From positions 1,922,001 through 1,986,000 of the forward strand of contig NZ_CP016033.1 of the NCBI RefSeq assembly GCF_001663175.1: DNA of 64,000 nucleotides, read 5' to 3'. The position numbers and the translations under genes were made by a program. The notes below the pieces were generated by a model. It did no database searches, was not told the DNA's origin, and saw nothing but the letters and a program-made list of their open reading frames with translations. Shown piece after piece: positions 9,121 through 19,032 of the stretch; positions within the stretch are counted from its first letter, which is position 1, and every line of letters begins with the position of its first letter. Source of the DNA: Erythrobacter neustonensis. Its GTDB lineage: Bacteria; Pseudomonadota; Alphaproteobacteria; Sphingomonadales; Sphingomonadaceae.

Positions 9121-10064
9121 CCGCGCAAGACGCCCCGCACATTCCCGTGCTGCTCGACGAAGTGGTTGCGGCGATCGGTCCGCGCGAAGGCATGGCGATT
9201 GTCGATGCGACCTTCGGTGCAGGCGGCTATTCCGCCGCGTTGCTCGATGCGGGCGCGAACGTGCACGCTTTCGACCGCGATCCCGATGCGATTGCCGCAG
9301 GCGCAGCGATGGTCGCGCGCTATGATGGCCGCCTCGCACTCTACCCACACCGCTTTTCCGCGATGCGCAGCGAGTTGGCCGCTGCGGGCATCGCCAAGGT
9401 CGATGCGGTGGTAATGGATATCGGCGTCTCGTCGATGCAGCTCGATCAGGGGGAGCGCGGCTTTGCCTTCATGCACGACGGCCCGCTCGACATGCGGATG
9501 AGCCAGGCGGGCGAGAGCGCGGCCGATTTTCTCAACACCGCGGACGACGAAACCATCGCCGACGTGCTCTACACCTATGGCGAAGAGCGCCAGTCGCGCC
9601 GTGTCGCGCGCGCGATCGTGGCCGCGCGGCCGCTGACCACCACGGGCGAGCTGGCCCGCGTGGTGCGCCGCGCGCTGGGGCACAAGCCGCACGACAAGAA
9701 AGACCCCGCGACCCGCACGTTCCAGGCGGTGCGGATCCACGTCAACGACGAGCTGGGCGAGCTCGAAGCCGGGCTTGCCGCAGCCGAGGCGCTGCTTGGC
9801 GAGGGCGGCGTTCTGGCGGTGGTCACCTTCCACAGCCTCGAAGACCGGATCGTCAAGCAGTTCTTCAAGACCGCTTCGGGCGCGGGACGTGCGGTTTCAC
9901 GCCATCTGCCCGGGGAAATCCCGGGTCCTGCGCCTACCTTCGCGCAGGTTTCCAAGGCTATCAGACCATCTGAGGCCGAAATCGCCCGCAACCCGCGCGC
10001 CCGTTCATCCACCTTGCGCCACGCGATCCGCACCGGCGCCCCAGCGAGGAGCCTTGCCGCATGA
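9117..10064 (+). CDS. rsmH: 16S rRNA (cytosine1402-N4)-methyltransferase
   Basis: A 315-residue SAM-dependent methyltransferase that modifies C1402 of 16S rRNA in the ribosomal P site. The start ATG 9117 overlaps mraZ by 4 bp. Motifs are [10 protein letters not shown] at the N-terminus, the SAM-binding [10 protein letters not shown], the FDRDPDAI loop, [11 protein letters not shown], and the C-terminal [15 protein letters not shown], all hallmarks of RsmH/MraW. Length is normal. Position two of the dcw cluster is canonical. Confidence 0.93.
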   Translation: MTAQDAPHIPVLLDEVVAAIGPREGMAIVDATFGAGGYSAALLDAGANVHAFDRDPDAIAAGAAMVARYDGRLALYPHRFSAMRSELAAAGIAKVDAVVMDIGVSSMQLDQGERGFAFMHDGPLDMRMSQAGESAADFLNTADDETIADVLYTYGEERQSRRVARAIVAARPLTTTGELARVVRRALGHKPHDKKDPATRTFQAVRIHVNDELGELEAGLAAAEALLGEGGVLAVVTFHSLEDRIVKQFFKTASGAGRAVSRHLPGEIPGPAPTFAQVSKAIRPSEAEIARNPRARSSTLRHAIRTGAPARSLAA

Positions 10065-10615
10065 TGACCAGCTCTCAGGCCCGTTCGCTTGGCTGGGCCG
10101 CTGTGCTTGCGGTCTGTCTTGCCGCGGTGGTGGTGCTCAGTTTCCGGGTGCATGCGGTGCGCAGCGAAGTGCTGCTCGCCGAACGCCAGCTGATCAGCCT
10201 GCAGCGCGAGACGTTGCTGCTCGAAACCGAGTTCGAAACCCGCGCCAGCCAGCGCCAGCTTGCGGAATGGAACCGCGTCGAATTCGGTTACGAAGCGCCG
10301 CGCGCGGGCCAGTTCCTCGAAGGCGAGCGCCAGTTGGCAAGCCTTGGCGAAGTGCGCGGCCCCAATGCGCCCGATCCGATCCGGCTGGCCAGCAATGATG
10401 GCGCCGAGGTCGCAGCCAGCGACGACGCCCCGATGCGCTCGCCCGTGTCGGGCGCGAAGGTCACGCTGGCTTCGGCATCGTCCGAGAAGGACGCGGGCGC
10501 GGTGTTCGCGCAGGCCTTTGGCGATTTCCTGATCGATGCCTCCCCCATCCGGCCCGCGCGCGCTGAAACGCCCGCGCGCATCAGTGCGGCTGCCGCCAAG
10601 GGAACCGGCGAATGA
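10061..10615 (+). CDS. ftsL: FtsL-like cell division protein
   Basis: A 184-residue bitopic protein. There is a single membrane helix at about residues 9-29, then a heptad-like coiled coil ([20 protein letters not shown] region) and a polar C-terminal tail. It overlaps rsmH by 4 bp and ftsI by 4 bp, the standard ftsL position. FtsL joins FtsB and FtsQ in the divisome complex that activates FtsWI. Sequence conservation of FtsL is poor, so the call rests on topology and position. The roughly 90-residue tail is longer than in E. coli. Confidence 0.75.
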   Translation: MMTSSQARSLGWAAVLAVCLAAVVVLSFRVHAVRSEVLLAERQLISLQRETLLLETEFETRASQRQLAEWNRVEFGYEAPRAGQFLEGERQLASLGEVRGPNAPDPIRLASNDGAEVAASDDAPMRSPVSGAKVTLASASSEKDAGAVFAQAFGDFLIDASPIRPARAETPARISAAAAKGTGE

Positions 10616-12339
10616 ACGCGCTGGCAGCCCACGCTGCCACCCCCGTCATTCCGGCTGGCCGCCTGCCCAGCGCAGGCCTGCGCGCACAGGCCCTTTGGTC
10701 GGCGCGGATGCGGCTGTTGCTGCTGCTGCTTGCCTTTGTGGTGATCGCGCTGATCGCGCTGGTGCGGATCGTCTCGCTGGGCCTTGGCGGCAATGCGCCG
10801 CAGCGCACCAGCCTTGAAGAAGCGCTGCTGCCCCCGCGCGGCGAAATCACCGACCGCAGCGGCGCGCCGCTCGCCCGCGCGTTCCCCGCCTACGCGATGT
10901 GGTTCAACCCCAAGGCGATGGGGGACAGCGGTTCGGCGCTGGTGCGCAGCCCGGCCGAGGTGGCCGCGGCGCTGAAGGCGATCTTCCCCGATATCGACGA
11001 AGCGCGCATGACCAAGCGGCTCGCATCGGGCAAGTCGGGCTACCTGCGCCGCCGCATTCTGCCCGAAGAGGCGAACAAGGTGTTTGCGTTGGGCGAAATC
11101 GCGCTCGAAATTCCGCGCGAGACCGATCGTTACTATCCGCAAGGCACGCTGGGCGCACACGTGCTGGGCTATGTGGTCGAGGATCAGGGCGGCAAGCTCG
11201 GGATGGAGCAGGTGCTCGATGACCGGCTGAGCCATCCCGAAATGCGCACCAAGCCGGTGGCGCTGTCGATCGATGTCCGCGTTCAGGGCGCGCTCGAGGA
11301 CGAACTGCGCCGCGGGATGTTGTCGACCAACGCGATCGGGGCGGCGGGCATCGTGCTCGATGTCGACACGGGCGAAGTGATGGCGATGGCATCCTTGCCC
11401 GAATTCGATCCCAACACCGCGGGCGCGGCGGGCGCGGTCAATGTCTTCAACCGCGCGACCAACGGTGTTTACGAGCTCGGCTCGACCTTCAAGCCGCTGA
11501 CCGTCGCCGCCGCGATCGATGCGGGCGTGGTGCGCGATCTGGGCCGCCAGTGGAACGCGGCGCCCGTGCCGGTGGGGCGCCGCACGATCAAGGACTCGCA
11601 CGCAATGGGGGCAAGCATGAACGTGCCCCAGGCGCTGGTGCATTCGTCGAACACCGTCACTGCGCGCGTCGCCGATGAACTCGGCCCGCAACGCCTGCGC
11701 CGCGCGATGATCGACCTCGGCATGGACCGCCGCCCGTTCATCGAACTGCCCGCGCGCGGCAAGCCGCTTTGGCCGCAGGGCGACTGGAGCCGCGTGACCA
11801 ACATGACCGTGGGCTTCGGCCACGGCCTCGCCGTGACCCCGCTGCACCTTGCCAGCGCCTATGCCGCGATGGTCAACGGCGGGATCTGGCGTCCGGCCAC
11901 GCTGATGAAGCTGGCGCCTGCCGATGTGCCGCAGGGGCGCCGGGTGTTCAAGGAATCGACCTCGTCCAAGATGCGCCAGATGCTGCGGATGATCTCGCTT
12001 TACGGCACCGGCCGCAGCGCCGATGCGCCCGGCTACCGCGTAGGCGGCAAGACCGGGTCGGCCGAAAAGGCGGGCGTGGGCGGATACAACAAGACCGCGC
12101 TCGTCTCCTCCTTTGCCGCCGCCTTCCCGATGGATGCGCCGCGCTATGTCGTGGTGATCGTGGTCGACGAGCCCAAGGGCACGATCGCATCGAGCTTCCA
12201 GCGCACCGCCGCCTTCACCTCGGCCCCGATCGTGGGCAAGCTGGTGCCGCGGATCGGGCCGATGCTGGGCGTGAACCCCGACAACGGGCGCGATGTCGAT
12301 ATTTCGGACCTGCGCTATCTGGTGGACAAGGGCGAATGA
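10612..12339 (+). CDS. ftsI: Division-specific peptidoglycan transpeptidase (class B PBP3)
   Basis: A 575-residue penicillin-binding protein. There is one N-terminal membrane helix at about 32-54, a PBP dimerisation domain, then the transpeptidase domain with the active-site STFK (Ser near residue 291), SSN (about 347) and KTG (about 480). It crosslinks septal peptidoglycan together with FtsW. It overlaps both ftsL and murE by 4 bp. All catalytic motifs are intact. Confidence 0.92.
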   Translation: MNALAAHAATPVIPAGRLPSAGLRAQALWSARMRLLLLLLAFVVIALIALVRIVSLGLGGNAPQRTSLEEALLPPRGEITDRSGAPLARAFPAYAMWFNPKAMGDSGSALVRSPAEVAAALKAIFPDIDEARMTKRLASGKSGYLRRRILPEEANKVFALGEIALEIPRETDRYYPQGTLGAHVLGYVVEDQGGKLGMEQVLDDRLSHPEMRTKPVALSIDVRVQGALEDELRRGMLSTNAIGAAGIVLDVDTGEVMAMASLPEFDPNTAGAAGAVNVFNRATNGVYELGSTFKPLTVAAAIDAGVVRDLGRQWNAAPVPVGRRTIKDSHAMGASMNVPQALVHSSNTVTARVADELGPQRLRRAMIDLGMDRRPFIELPARGKPLWPQGDWSRVTNMTVGFGHGLAVTPLHLASAYAAMVNGGIWRPATLMKLAPADVPQGRRVFKESTSSKMRQMLRMISLYGTGRSADAPGYRVGGKTGSAEKAGVGGYNKTALVSSFAAAFPMDAPRYVVVIVVDEPKGTIASSFQRTAAFTSAPIVGKLVPRIGPMLGVNPDNGRDVDISDLRYLVDKGE

Positions 12340-13805
12340 CGCTCGGCGATCTTCTGGCCCGCGCCGGCCTTGCGGGCGGGGATGCGCGCGCAGTCACCGG
12401 CTTTGCGATCGACCACCGCAAGGTTGCCCCGGGCACGGTGTTCGGCGCGTTTCAGGGGGCGAGCGTCAACGGCGAGGATTTCATTGCCGCTGCGGTTGCC
12501 GCAGGCGCGATCGCGGTAGTTGCGCGGCCCGAGGCTGTCGTCGAAGGCGCGCTGCATATCGCCGATCCAAGCCCGCGCCGGGCCTTCGCAACGCTTGCCG
12601 CAGGCTTCTTCGCGCCATACCCCGCCACGCTGGTCGCGGTGACCGGGACCAACGGCAAGACCTCCTGCGTGGAAATGACCCGCCAGATCTGGCGCATGGC
12701 GGGCGAGCGCGCGGCGAGTATCGGCACGCTGGGCGTGACCACGCCCGATGGCAGCGTGTCGACCGGGCTGACCACCCCCGACATCGTCACCTTCCTCGCC
12801 AACATGGCGGGGCTCGCCCGCGAAGGCGTGACCCACGTGGCTTACGAGGCATCGAGCCACGGGCTCGACCAGTTCCGCAACGAAGGGCTGACGTTGTCGG
12901 CGGCGGCGTTCACCAATTTCAGCCGCGATCACCTCGACTATCACGGTTCGATGGAAAGCTATTTCGCGGCCAAGATGCGATTGTTCAAGGAGGTTGCTGC
13001 GACCGGCACTCCGGCAGTGATCCACGATGCAGGCGATGGGTCGGAATGGACCGCCAAAGCGATTGCAACCGCAGCGGCGCGCGGGCTCGAAGTGCTCACC
13101 GTGGGCGAGGGCGGTTCGTTTCTCAAATTGATCGCCCGCGAACCCGGACAGTTGGGGCAGGTTCTTCAGATCGAACATGAAGGCGCCGTCCGCAAGCTGA
13201 ACCTGCCGCTGATCGGAGCCTATCAGGCGGCCAATGCGCTGGTTTCGGCCGGGCTGGCGCTGGCAACGGGTGTGCCGGCGTCTTCCGTGTTCGATGCGCT
13301 GACCCGCCTGCAACCCGTGCGCGGACGCCTCGAGCGTGCGGCGCTGAACCAGGCGGGCGCGCCGGCCTATGTCGATTATGCGCATACCCCCGATGCGCTC
13401 GAGGCGGCGATTGCCGCCTTGCGCCCGCATGTGGCATCACAAGGCCGGCTGATCGTGGTGTTCGGCGCGGGCGGCGACCGTGATGCGGGCAAGCGTCCGC
13501 AGATGGGCGAAGTCGCCGCGCGCGCCGCCGATGTCGCGATCGTCACCGATGACAATCCGCGTTCCGAAGATCCGGCCACAATTCGCGCCGCGATCATGGC
13601 GGGGGCCGGAGAGAACACGCGCGAGGTCGCAGGCCGGCGCGAGGCGATCGCCGCCGCGATTGCCGAGGCAGGTTCGAACGATATCGTCCTGATCGCGGGC
13701 AAGGGCCACGAACAGGGTCAGATCTTCGGGGCGGGAGAGACGATGCGGATCGAAGCCTTCGACGATGTCGAAGTTGCGCGCGAATGCGCCGGAGGACAGT
13801 GCTGA
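12336..13805 (+). CDS. murE: UDP-MurNAc-L-Ala-D-Glu:meso-diaminopimelate ligase
   Basis: A 489-residue Mur ligase. The start ATG 12336 overlaps the ftsI stop; the frame extends further upstream but that part is a shadow of ftsI. The ATP-binding loop is GTNGKTS (about 105-111), with ligase motifs YEASSHGLDQFR and TNFSRDHLDYHG. The substrate-selective motif DNPR (in DDNPRSEDP) is the one that selects meso-diaminopimelate over lysine. This predicts DAP-type peptidoglycan, as expected for a Gram-negative. Confidence 0.93.
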   Translation: MTLGDLLARAGLAGGDARAVTGFAIDHRKVAPGTVFGAFQGASVNGEDFIAAAVAAGAIAVVARPEAVVEGALHIADPSPRRAFATLAAGFFAPYPATLVAVTGTNGKTSCVEMTRQIWRMAGERAASIGTLGVTTPDGSVSTGLTTPDIVTFLANMAGLAREGVTHVAYEASSHGLDQFRNEGLTLSAAAFTNFSRDHLDYHGSMESYFAAKMRLFKEVAATGTPAVIHDAGDGSEWTAKAIATAAARGLEVLTVGEGGSFLKLIAREPGQLGQVLQIEHEGAVRKLNLPLIGAYQAANALVSAGLALATGVPASSVFDALTRLQPVRGRLERAALNQAGAPAYVDYAHTPDALEAAIAALRPHVASQGRLIVVFGAGGDRDAGKRPQMGEVAARAADVAIVTDDNPRSEDPATIRAAIMAGAGENTREVAGRREAIAAAIAEAGSNDIVLIAGKGHEQGQIFGAGETMRIEAFDDVEVARECAGGQC

Positions 13806-15265
13806 TGAACATGCCGCTTGCCCACCCGATGCTGCACCAATGGCCGGTCAGTCCGCGCGACAGCCTGCCGCTCGCCTTGTGGAGCGCTGCCGAGATCGCC
13901 GCCGCCACCGACGGTGTTGCCAGCCACGATTTCGAAGCTTCCGGCGTCGAAATGGATTCGCGCGATGTGAAGCCGGGCGACGTTTTCGTCGCGCTCAAGG
14001 GCGAAGCGATGGACGGGCACCGCTTCATCGATGCCGCCTTTGCCAAGGGCGCGGTCGCCGCGATCGTCGACCGCCCGGTCGATTATCCGCATGTGCTGGT
14101 TGCCGATACCACCGCCGCGCTCCACGCGCTGGCGCACGCCGCGCGCGAGCGTGCAGTCGATGCGGTGCGGATCGCGGTGACCGGATCGGTCGGCAAGACC
14201 GGGGTAAAGGAAGCGATTTTCGCCTGCCTCGACCGTTCCAGCCGCGGCGCGGCGCATCGCTCTGTACGCAGCTACAACAACCATGTCGGCGTGCCGCTGA
14301 GCCTCGCGCGGATGGCCGCGCGAGCCAAGTTCGGCGTGTTCGAGATGGGGATGAACCACGCGGGCGAGATTGCCCCGCTGGCAGATCACGTCCGCCCGCA
14401 TGTCGCGCTGATCACCACGATCGCGCCCGCGCACATCGAGAACCTCGGCAGCATGGAGGGGATCGCGGATGAAAAGGCGCAGATCTTTACCGGCCTCGTG
14501 CCCGGCGGGGTCGCGGTCGTTCCGGCCGACAGCGAATTTGCCGAGCGCATGATTGCCCACGCCAAGGCTTGCGGCGCACATGTTGTTACCTTCGGTCGCG
14601 CGAGGACCGCCGATGTGCGGCTGCTCGACGCGATCCCGGCGGCGGGCGGTTCGGGTTCGCTGGTGACCGCCGATCTGGGCGACCGGCGCGTGTGCTACAC
14701 CATCGCCGAACCGGGCGAACACTGGATCGTCAACTCGCTCGGCGTGCTTGCCGCGGTGCGCGCGGCGGGCGGCGATCTGGGAAGCGCCGGGCTGGCGCTC
14801 GCCGAACTCGGCGGGATGAAGGGCCGCGGTGCGCGCCACCAGATCGCGGTGCGCGGCGGCACGGCGCTGCTGATCGACGAGAGCTACAACGCCAACCCCG
14901 CTTCGATGCGCGCCACGCTGAAGGCGCTGAGCCAGACCACCGCCGCCCGGCGGATCGCGGTGCTGGGCAGCATGAAGGAACTGGGCGACTTTGCCGACGC
15001 CTTCCACCGCCAGCTTGCCAACCCGATCCTTGAGGCCGGCGTGGTTCACGCGGTGCTGGTCGGGGCCGAGATGGCCGCATTGGCGGACGAGTTGGGGAAA
15101 CTGCCTGCGGCAATGCTTGGCAAGGGGCTGACCTTCGCGCATTGCGATAACCCTGCCGAGGCGATCGAACTGCTCGGGACCTATGGCCTTGCCGCGGGCG
15201 ACGCGGTGCTGGTCAAAGGATCCAATTCGGTGGGGCTCGGCAAGCTGGTTTCGCAGCTGACGTAA
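13805..15265 (+). CDS. murF: UDP-MurNAc-tripeptide:D-Ala-D-Ala ligase
   Basis: A 486-residue Mur ligase adding D-Ala-D-Ala to the tripeptide precursor. ATG 13805 overlaps the murE stop (TGATG) and has GGAGGA about 9 nt upstream; the frame opens 21 nt earlier. The P-loop is VTGSVGKTGVK (about residue 126), followed by YNNHVGVPLSLARM and a C-terminal DESYNANPASMRA, both typical of MurF. A 60-bp gap separates it from mraY, the largest break in the early part of the cluster. Confidence 0.92.
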   Translation: MNMPLAHPMLHQWPVSPRDSLPLALWSAAEIAAATDGVASHDFEASGVEMDSRDVKPGDVFVALKGEAMDGHRFIDAAFAKGAVAAIVDRPVDYPHVLVADTTAALHALAHAARERAVDAVRIAVTGSVGKTGVKEAIFACLDRSSRGAAHRSVRSYNNHVGVPLSLARMAARAKFGVFEMGMNHAGEIAPLADHVRPHVALITTIAPAHIENLGSMEGIADEKAQIFTGLVPGGVAVVPADSEFAERMIAHAKACGAHVVTFGRARTADVRLLDAIPAAGGSGSLVTADLGDRRVCYTIAEPGEHWIVNSLGVLAAVRAAGGDLGSAGLALAELGGMKGRGARHQIAVRGGTALLIDESYNANPASMRATLKALSQTTAARRIAVLGSMKELGDFADAFHRQLANPILEAGVVHAVLVGAEMAALADELGKLPAAMLGKGLTFAHCDNPAEAIELLGTYGLAAGDAVLVKGSNSVGLGKLVSQLT

Positions 15266-15325
15266 CGACGCCTGCCTGAAATTCCCGCCAAACCGCCGCG
15301 GCGGTGCGCGCTTGAGGACGATTGA

Positions 15326-16396
15326 ATGCTCTACCTGCTTGCCGAGTGGCTTGGCTTTGAAGGCATCCTCAATCTGGTGCGCTACCAGAGCTTCCGTGCG
15401 GGCGCGACGCTGATGACCGCATTGCTGATCGGCCTTTTGATCGGCGAACGCTTCATCAATTTCCTGCGGGTGCGGCAGGGCAAGGGCCAGCCGATCCGGC
15501 TCGACGGCCCGCAAAGCCACCTCGAAAAACGCGGCACGCCCACGATGGGCGGGCTGATGATCCTCGTCTCGCTCACGCTGTCGCTGATCATCTGGATGGA
15601 TCTGACCAGCCCGTTTGTCTGGGCGTGCCTCGCGGTCACGATCGGGTTCGGGATCATCGGCTTCCTCGACGATTACGACAAGGTGTCGAAGAACAGCCAT
15701 GCGGGCGTTCCGGGCCGGGTGCGGCTGCTCGCCGAATTCGTGGTGGCGGGGATCGCCAGCTGGCTGATCGTCAGCCAGATCAACACCAACCTCTATCTCC
15801 CCTTCCTGACCGGGGTGAGCATTCCGCTGGGGCCGGCCTATTACGTTTTTGCCGCCTTCGTGATCGTGGGCGCGGGCAACGCGGTGAACCTGACCGACGG
15901 GCTCGACGGTCTGGCGACCATGCCGGTGATCATCGCGGCGGGCACTTTCGCGATCATCTGCTATCTGGTGGGCCGGGTCGATTTCAGCTCCTATCTCGGC
16001 ATTCCGCATGTGCCCGGTGCGGGCGAGCTGGCGATTTTCTGCGCGGCGATCATGGGGGCGGGGCTTGCCTTCCTGTGGTTCAACGCGCCGCCCGCGGCGG
16101 TGTTCATGGGTGACACCGGCAGTCTCGCGCTGGGCGGGGCGCTGGGCGCGATCGCGGTTGCGTCGCATCACGAAGTCGTGCTGGGGATCGTCGGCGGCCT
16201 GTTCGTGCTCGAAGCGGTCAGCGTGATCGTACAGGTCTTCTGGTTCAAGCGCACCGGCAAGCGCGTCTTCCGCATGGCGCCGATCCACCATCATTTCGAA
16301 CAGCTCGGCTGGAAGGAAAGCAAGGTCGTGATCCGGTTCTGGATCATCGCGATCGTGCTCGCGCTGATCGGGCTTTCGACGCTGAAGCTGCGGTAA
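15326..16396 (+). CDS. mraY: Phospho-MurNAc-pentapeptide transferase
   Basis: A 356-residue polytopic enzyme that transfers phospho-MurNAc-pentapeptide to undecaprenyl phosphate to make lipid I. Family motifs are present: [17 protein letters not shown] (the Mg2+-binding aspartates), [10 protein letters not shown], and MAPIHHHFE. About ten membrane helices and the normal length are seen. It lies in the canonical place between murF and murD. Confidence 0.95.
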   Translation: MLYLLAEWLGFEGILNLVRYQSFRAGATLMTALLIGLLIGERFINFLRVRQGKGQPIRLDGPQSHLEKRGTPTMGGLMILVSLTLSLIIWMDLTSPFVWACLAVTIGFGIIGFLDDYDKVSKNSHAGVPGRVRLLAEFVVAGIASWLIVSQINTNLYLPFLTGVSIPLGPAYYVFAAFVIVGAGNAVNLTDGLDGLATMPVIIAAGTFAIICYLVGRVDFSSYLGIPHVPGAGELAIFCAAIMGAGLAFLWFNAPPAAVFMGDTGSLALGGALGAIAVASHHEVVLGIVGGLFVLEAVSVIVQVFWFKRTGKRVFRMAPIHHHFEQLGWKESKVVIRFWIIAIVLALIGLSTLKLR

Positions 16397-16414
16397 GGGG
16401 AAGGCTGCACGCGC

Positions 16415-17800
16415 ATGATCACCTCTGCCGCCTTCAAGGGTAAGCGTTTCGCGGTGCTCGGTCTTGCCCGATCGGGCGCGGCCGCGGCCGAAGCCTTGCT
16501 TGCAAGCGGCGCGGAGGTGATCGCCTGGGACCGCCAGCCGCATGCGCGCGAAGTGTTCGAAGGCCGATGCCGGCTGATCGATCCGCTGGAGCTTGATCTC
16601 ACCGGCTTTGCAGGCGTGGTCGTCTCGCCCGGCGTGCCGCTCAACAACCATCCCATCGGCCCGCATACCTGGCAATATGGCCTGCCGGTGATCGGCGATA
16701 TCGAACTGTTCGCCGCCGCGCGCGCCGATCTGCCGCCGCACAAGGTCGTCGGCATCACCGGCACCAACGGCAAATCGACCACCACCGCGCTCGTCCACCA
16801 TATCCTGCACAGCAACGGCGTGCCCTGTGTGATGGGCGGCAATATCGGCGATCCGATCCTCGGGCAGGCGGCGCTGCCCGAAGGCGGCGTCTATGTGCTC
16901 GAACTGTCGAGCTTCCAGATCGATCTGACCTTCAGCCTCGATTGCGATGTCGCCGCGCTGACCAACATCACCCCCGATCACCTTGACCGCTATGCCGATT
17001 TTGCCGCCTATGCCGCATCCAAGCAGCGCCTGTTCGGGATGCAGCAGCATGGGGTCGCGGTGATCTGCACCGATGATGCGCCCAGCCTGGCGGTTGCCGA
17101 TACGCTGACGGCGGAGGGCAAGCCCGTGGTGCGGGTCGCGGCAGGCGACCTTGCCGCCGACGGACTTGCCGAAGCGCGCTCGCCATCGCTCGCAGGCCCG
17201 CACAATGCGCAGAATGCGGCGGTCGCAGTGGCGATCTGCCGCCAACTCGGGCTGGAAGATGCGCAGATTGCGGCGGGCCTTGCGAGCTATCGCGGGTTGC
17301 CGCACCGGATGGAGCGTGTCTGCGAAGTCTCGGGCGTTACCTTCATCAACGACAGCAAGGCGACCAATGCCGCATCGGCAGCGCCTGCGCTCGCTGCCTT
17401 CCCGCCCGATCCCGCGATCAATGATGGAGCCCCGCGCATCCACTGGATCGTCGGCGGCCTGCCCAAGGATGACGGGCTGGGCGCGTGTGCGGATCACCTC
17501 GGCAATGTCGCGGCGGCCTATACCGTGGGCGAGGCCGGGCCGATGTTCGCAGGCCTGCTCGAAGGCGAGATCAGGGTCGAACGCTGCGAATTGATCAGCG
17601 AGGCGGTGCGCCGCGCGGTCGAAGCCGCACGGCCCGGCGAAGTGGTGCTCCTGTCGCCCGCCTGCGCATCATATGACCAGTTCCGCGATTACGAGAAGCG
17701 CGGGCATCACTTCCGCCAGATGGTCGGCGCGATCACCGGGTGCGAAACCTGTGTCGACCTTGCCGCCGAACCGGTCGCCAGCGGGCCTGCCGGATCATGA
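16415..17800 (+). CDS. murD: UDP-MurNAc-L-Ala:D-glutamate ligase
   Basis: A 461-residue Mur ligase. The N-terminal Rossmann-like domain starts with VLGLARSGAAAAEALL. The ATP loop is GTNGKSTTTAL, followed by LSSFQID and TNITPDHLDRY, then the C-terminal NDSKATN and LSPACASYDQFRDYEKRG, which are characteristic of MurD. It starts 18 nt after mraY, and its stop overlaps the ftsW ATG by 4 bp. Confidence 0.94.
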   Translation: MITSAAFKGKRFAVLGLARSGAAAAEALLASGAEVIAWDRQPHAREVFEGRCRLIDPLELDLTGFAGVVVSPGVPLNNHPIGPHTWQYGLPVIGDIELFAAARADLPPHKVVGITGTNGKSTTTALVHHILHSNGVPCVMGGNIGDPILGQAALPEGGVYVLELSSFQIDLTFSLDCDVAALTNITPDHLDRYADFAAYAASKQRLFGMQQHGVAVICTDDAPSLAVADTLTAEGKPVVRVAAGDLAADGLAEARSPSLAGPHNAQNAAVAVAICRQLGLEDAQIAAGLASYRGLPHRMERVCEVSGVTFINDSKATNAASAAPALAAFPPDPAINDGAPRIHWIVGGLPKDDGLGACADHLGNVAAAYTVGEAGPMFAGLLEGEIRVERCELISEAVRRAVEAARPGEVVLLSPACASYDQFRDYEKRGHHFRQMVGAITGCETCVDLAAEPVASGPAGS

Positions 17801-19032
17801 ACGCGCGCACATTTGCCTTGCAGAACCGCGCGCGCACCAGCGGCAATTATCTTGCCCCGGTCCCGGCGCAGCGCCGCCTGCGCGACCGGGTGCGGATCTG
17901 GTGGCGCGAAATCGACCGCGTCCTGCTGTTGCTGATCTGCCTGCTGATGGCGGTGGGCATCGTCGCGGTCGCGGCCGCATCACCCGCCAGCGCGGACCAG
18001 CTTTCGACGCTGAAGGAACGCGTCCCCGAATTCATGTTCTTCAAGCGGCACATCGTGTTCCAGACGCTGGGGCTGGGCCTGATGCTGGCTTTGAGCTTCC
18101 TGTCGCGCGATTCCGCGCGCAGGCTGGGCATTCTGGTCGGCGCGGTGATGCTTGCGCTGCTTTTCGTGGTGCCGATCATCGGCGAGGAAAAGAACGGCGC
18201 GAAACGCTGGATCAATGTCGGTATGAGCCTGCAGCCGTCCGAATTCCTGAAGCCCGGCTTTGCAATCATCTGCGCCTGGATTCTGAGCTGGAAGCTGCGC
18301 GATCCGGGCTTGCCGGTGATCGCTTTCGTAACCGGGTTCTTCGGCCTGATCGCCGCGCTGCTGATGCTGCAACCCAACCTTGGCGATGCGATCCTGTTCG
18401 GCGGGATCTGGCTGGTGATGGTCCTGCTGGCGGGCTTGCAGTGGCAGCGGATTGCGGCGCTGGGCGGGCTCGGCGTGGTCGGTCTGACGCTCGCTTACGT
18501 GTTCTACGACAATGCGCGCCACCGGATCGACGGGTTTCTGGGCGGCGGCACCGCGTTCGACCAGGTCGATCTGGCGCAGCGCACGATCACCGCGGGCGGG
18601 TGGACGGGCACGGGCCTGTGGCTCGGCATCCGCAAGATGAACCTGCCCGAAGCGCACACCGATTACATTTTCTCCGTGATCGGCGAGGAATTCGGGCTGA
18701 TCGTCTGCGGGATGATCGTGCTGCTCTACTGCGCGCTGGTGCTGCGCGCGCTGGTGCGGCTGACGGGGGAGGATAATCTGTTCGCGCTGCTCGCGGGCGC
18801 GGGGCTCATCACCCAGTTCGGCGGGCAGGCCTTCATCAACATCCTCGTCAACCTCAAGCTGTTTCCGTCCAAGGGGATGACGCTGCCGCTGATTTCCTAT
18901 GGCGGCTCATCGACACTGGCGGTGTGCTTCACGCTTGGGCTATTGCTCGCGATTACACGGCGCAATCCGTTCCTCGCCCGCGAGGGAGGGTCCTTGCGCG
19001 AACTGATCGAGCGTAAGGAAGAACGCCCATGA
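17797..19032 (+). CDS. ftsW: SEDS peptidoglycan glycosyltransferase FtsW
   Basis: A 411-residue SEDS protein with about ten membrane helices after a basic cytoplasmic N-terminus of about 45 residues. ATG 17797 overlaps murD by 4 bp; the upstream frame is a shadow. The sequence NGAKRWINVG...LQPSEFLKPG and the C-terminal GMTLPLISYGGSS are SEDS signatures. It polymerises lipid II at the septum with FtsI. It is cotranslated with murG through another 4-bp overlap. Confidence 0.94.
   Translation: MNARTFALQNRARTSGNYLAPVPAQRRLRDRVRIWWREIDRVLLLLICLLMAVGIVAVAAASPASADQLSTLKERVPEFMFFKRHIVFQTLGLGLMLALSFLSRDSARRLGILVGAVMLALLFVVPIIGEEKNGAKRWINVGMSLQPSEFLKPGFAIICAWILSWKLRDPGLPVIAFVTGFFGLIAALLMLQPNLGDAILFGGIWLVMVLLAGLQWQRIAALGGLGVVGLTLAYVFYDNARHRIDGFLGGGTAFDQVDLAQRTITAGGWTGTGLWLGIRKMNLPEAHTDYIFSVIGEEFGLIVCGMIVLLYCALVLRALVRLTGEDNLFALLAGAGLITQFGGQAFINILVNLKLFPSKGMTLPLISYGGSSTLAVCFTLGLLLAITRRNPFLAREGGSLRELIERKEERP

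Noticed and set aside
13718..17497. Open minus-strand frame of 1,259 codons across murE-murD
   Set aside because: It is an antisense shadow of conserved Mur genes with no domain and biased composition.
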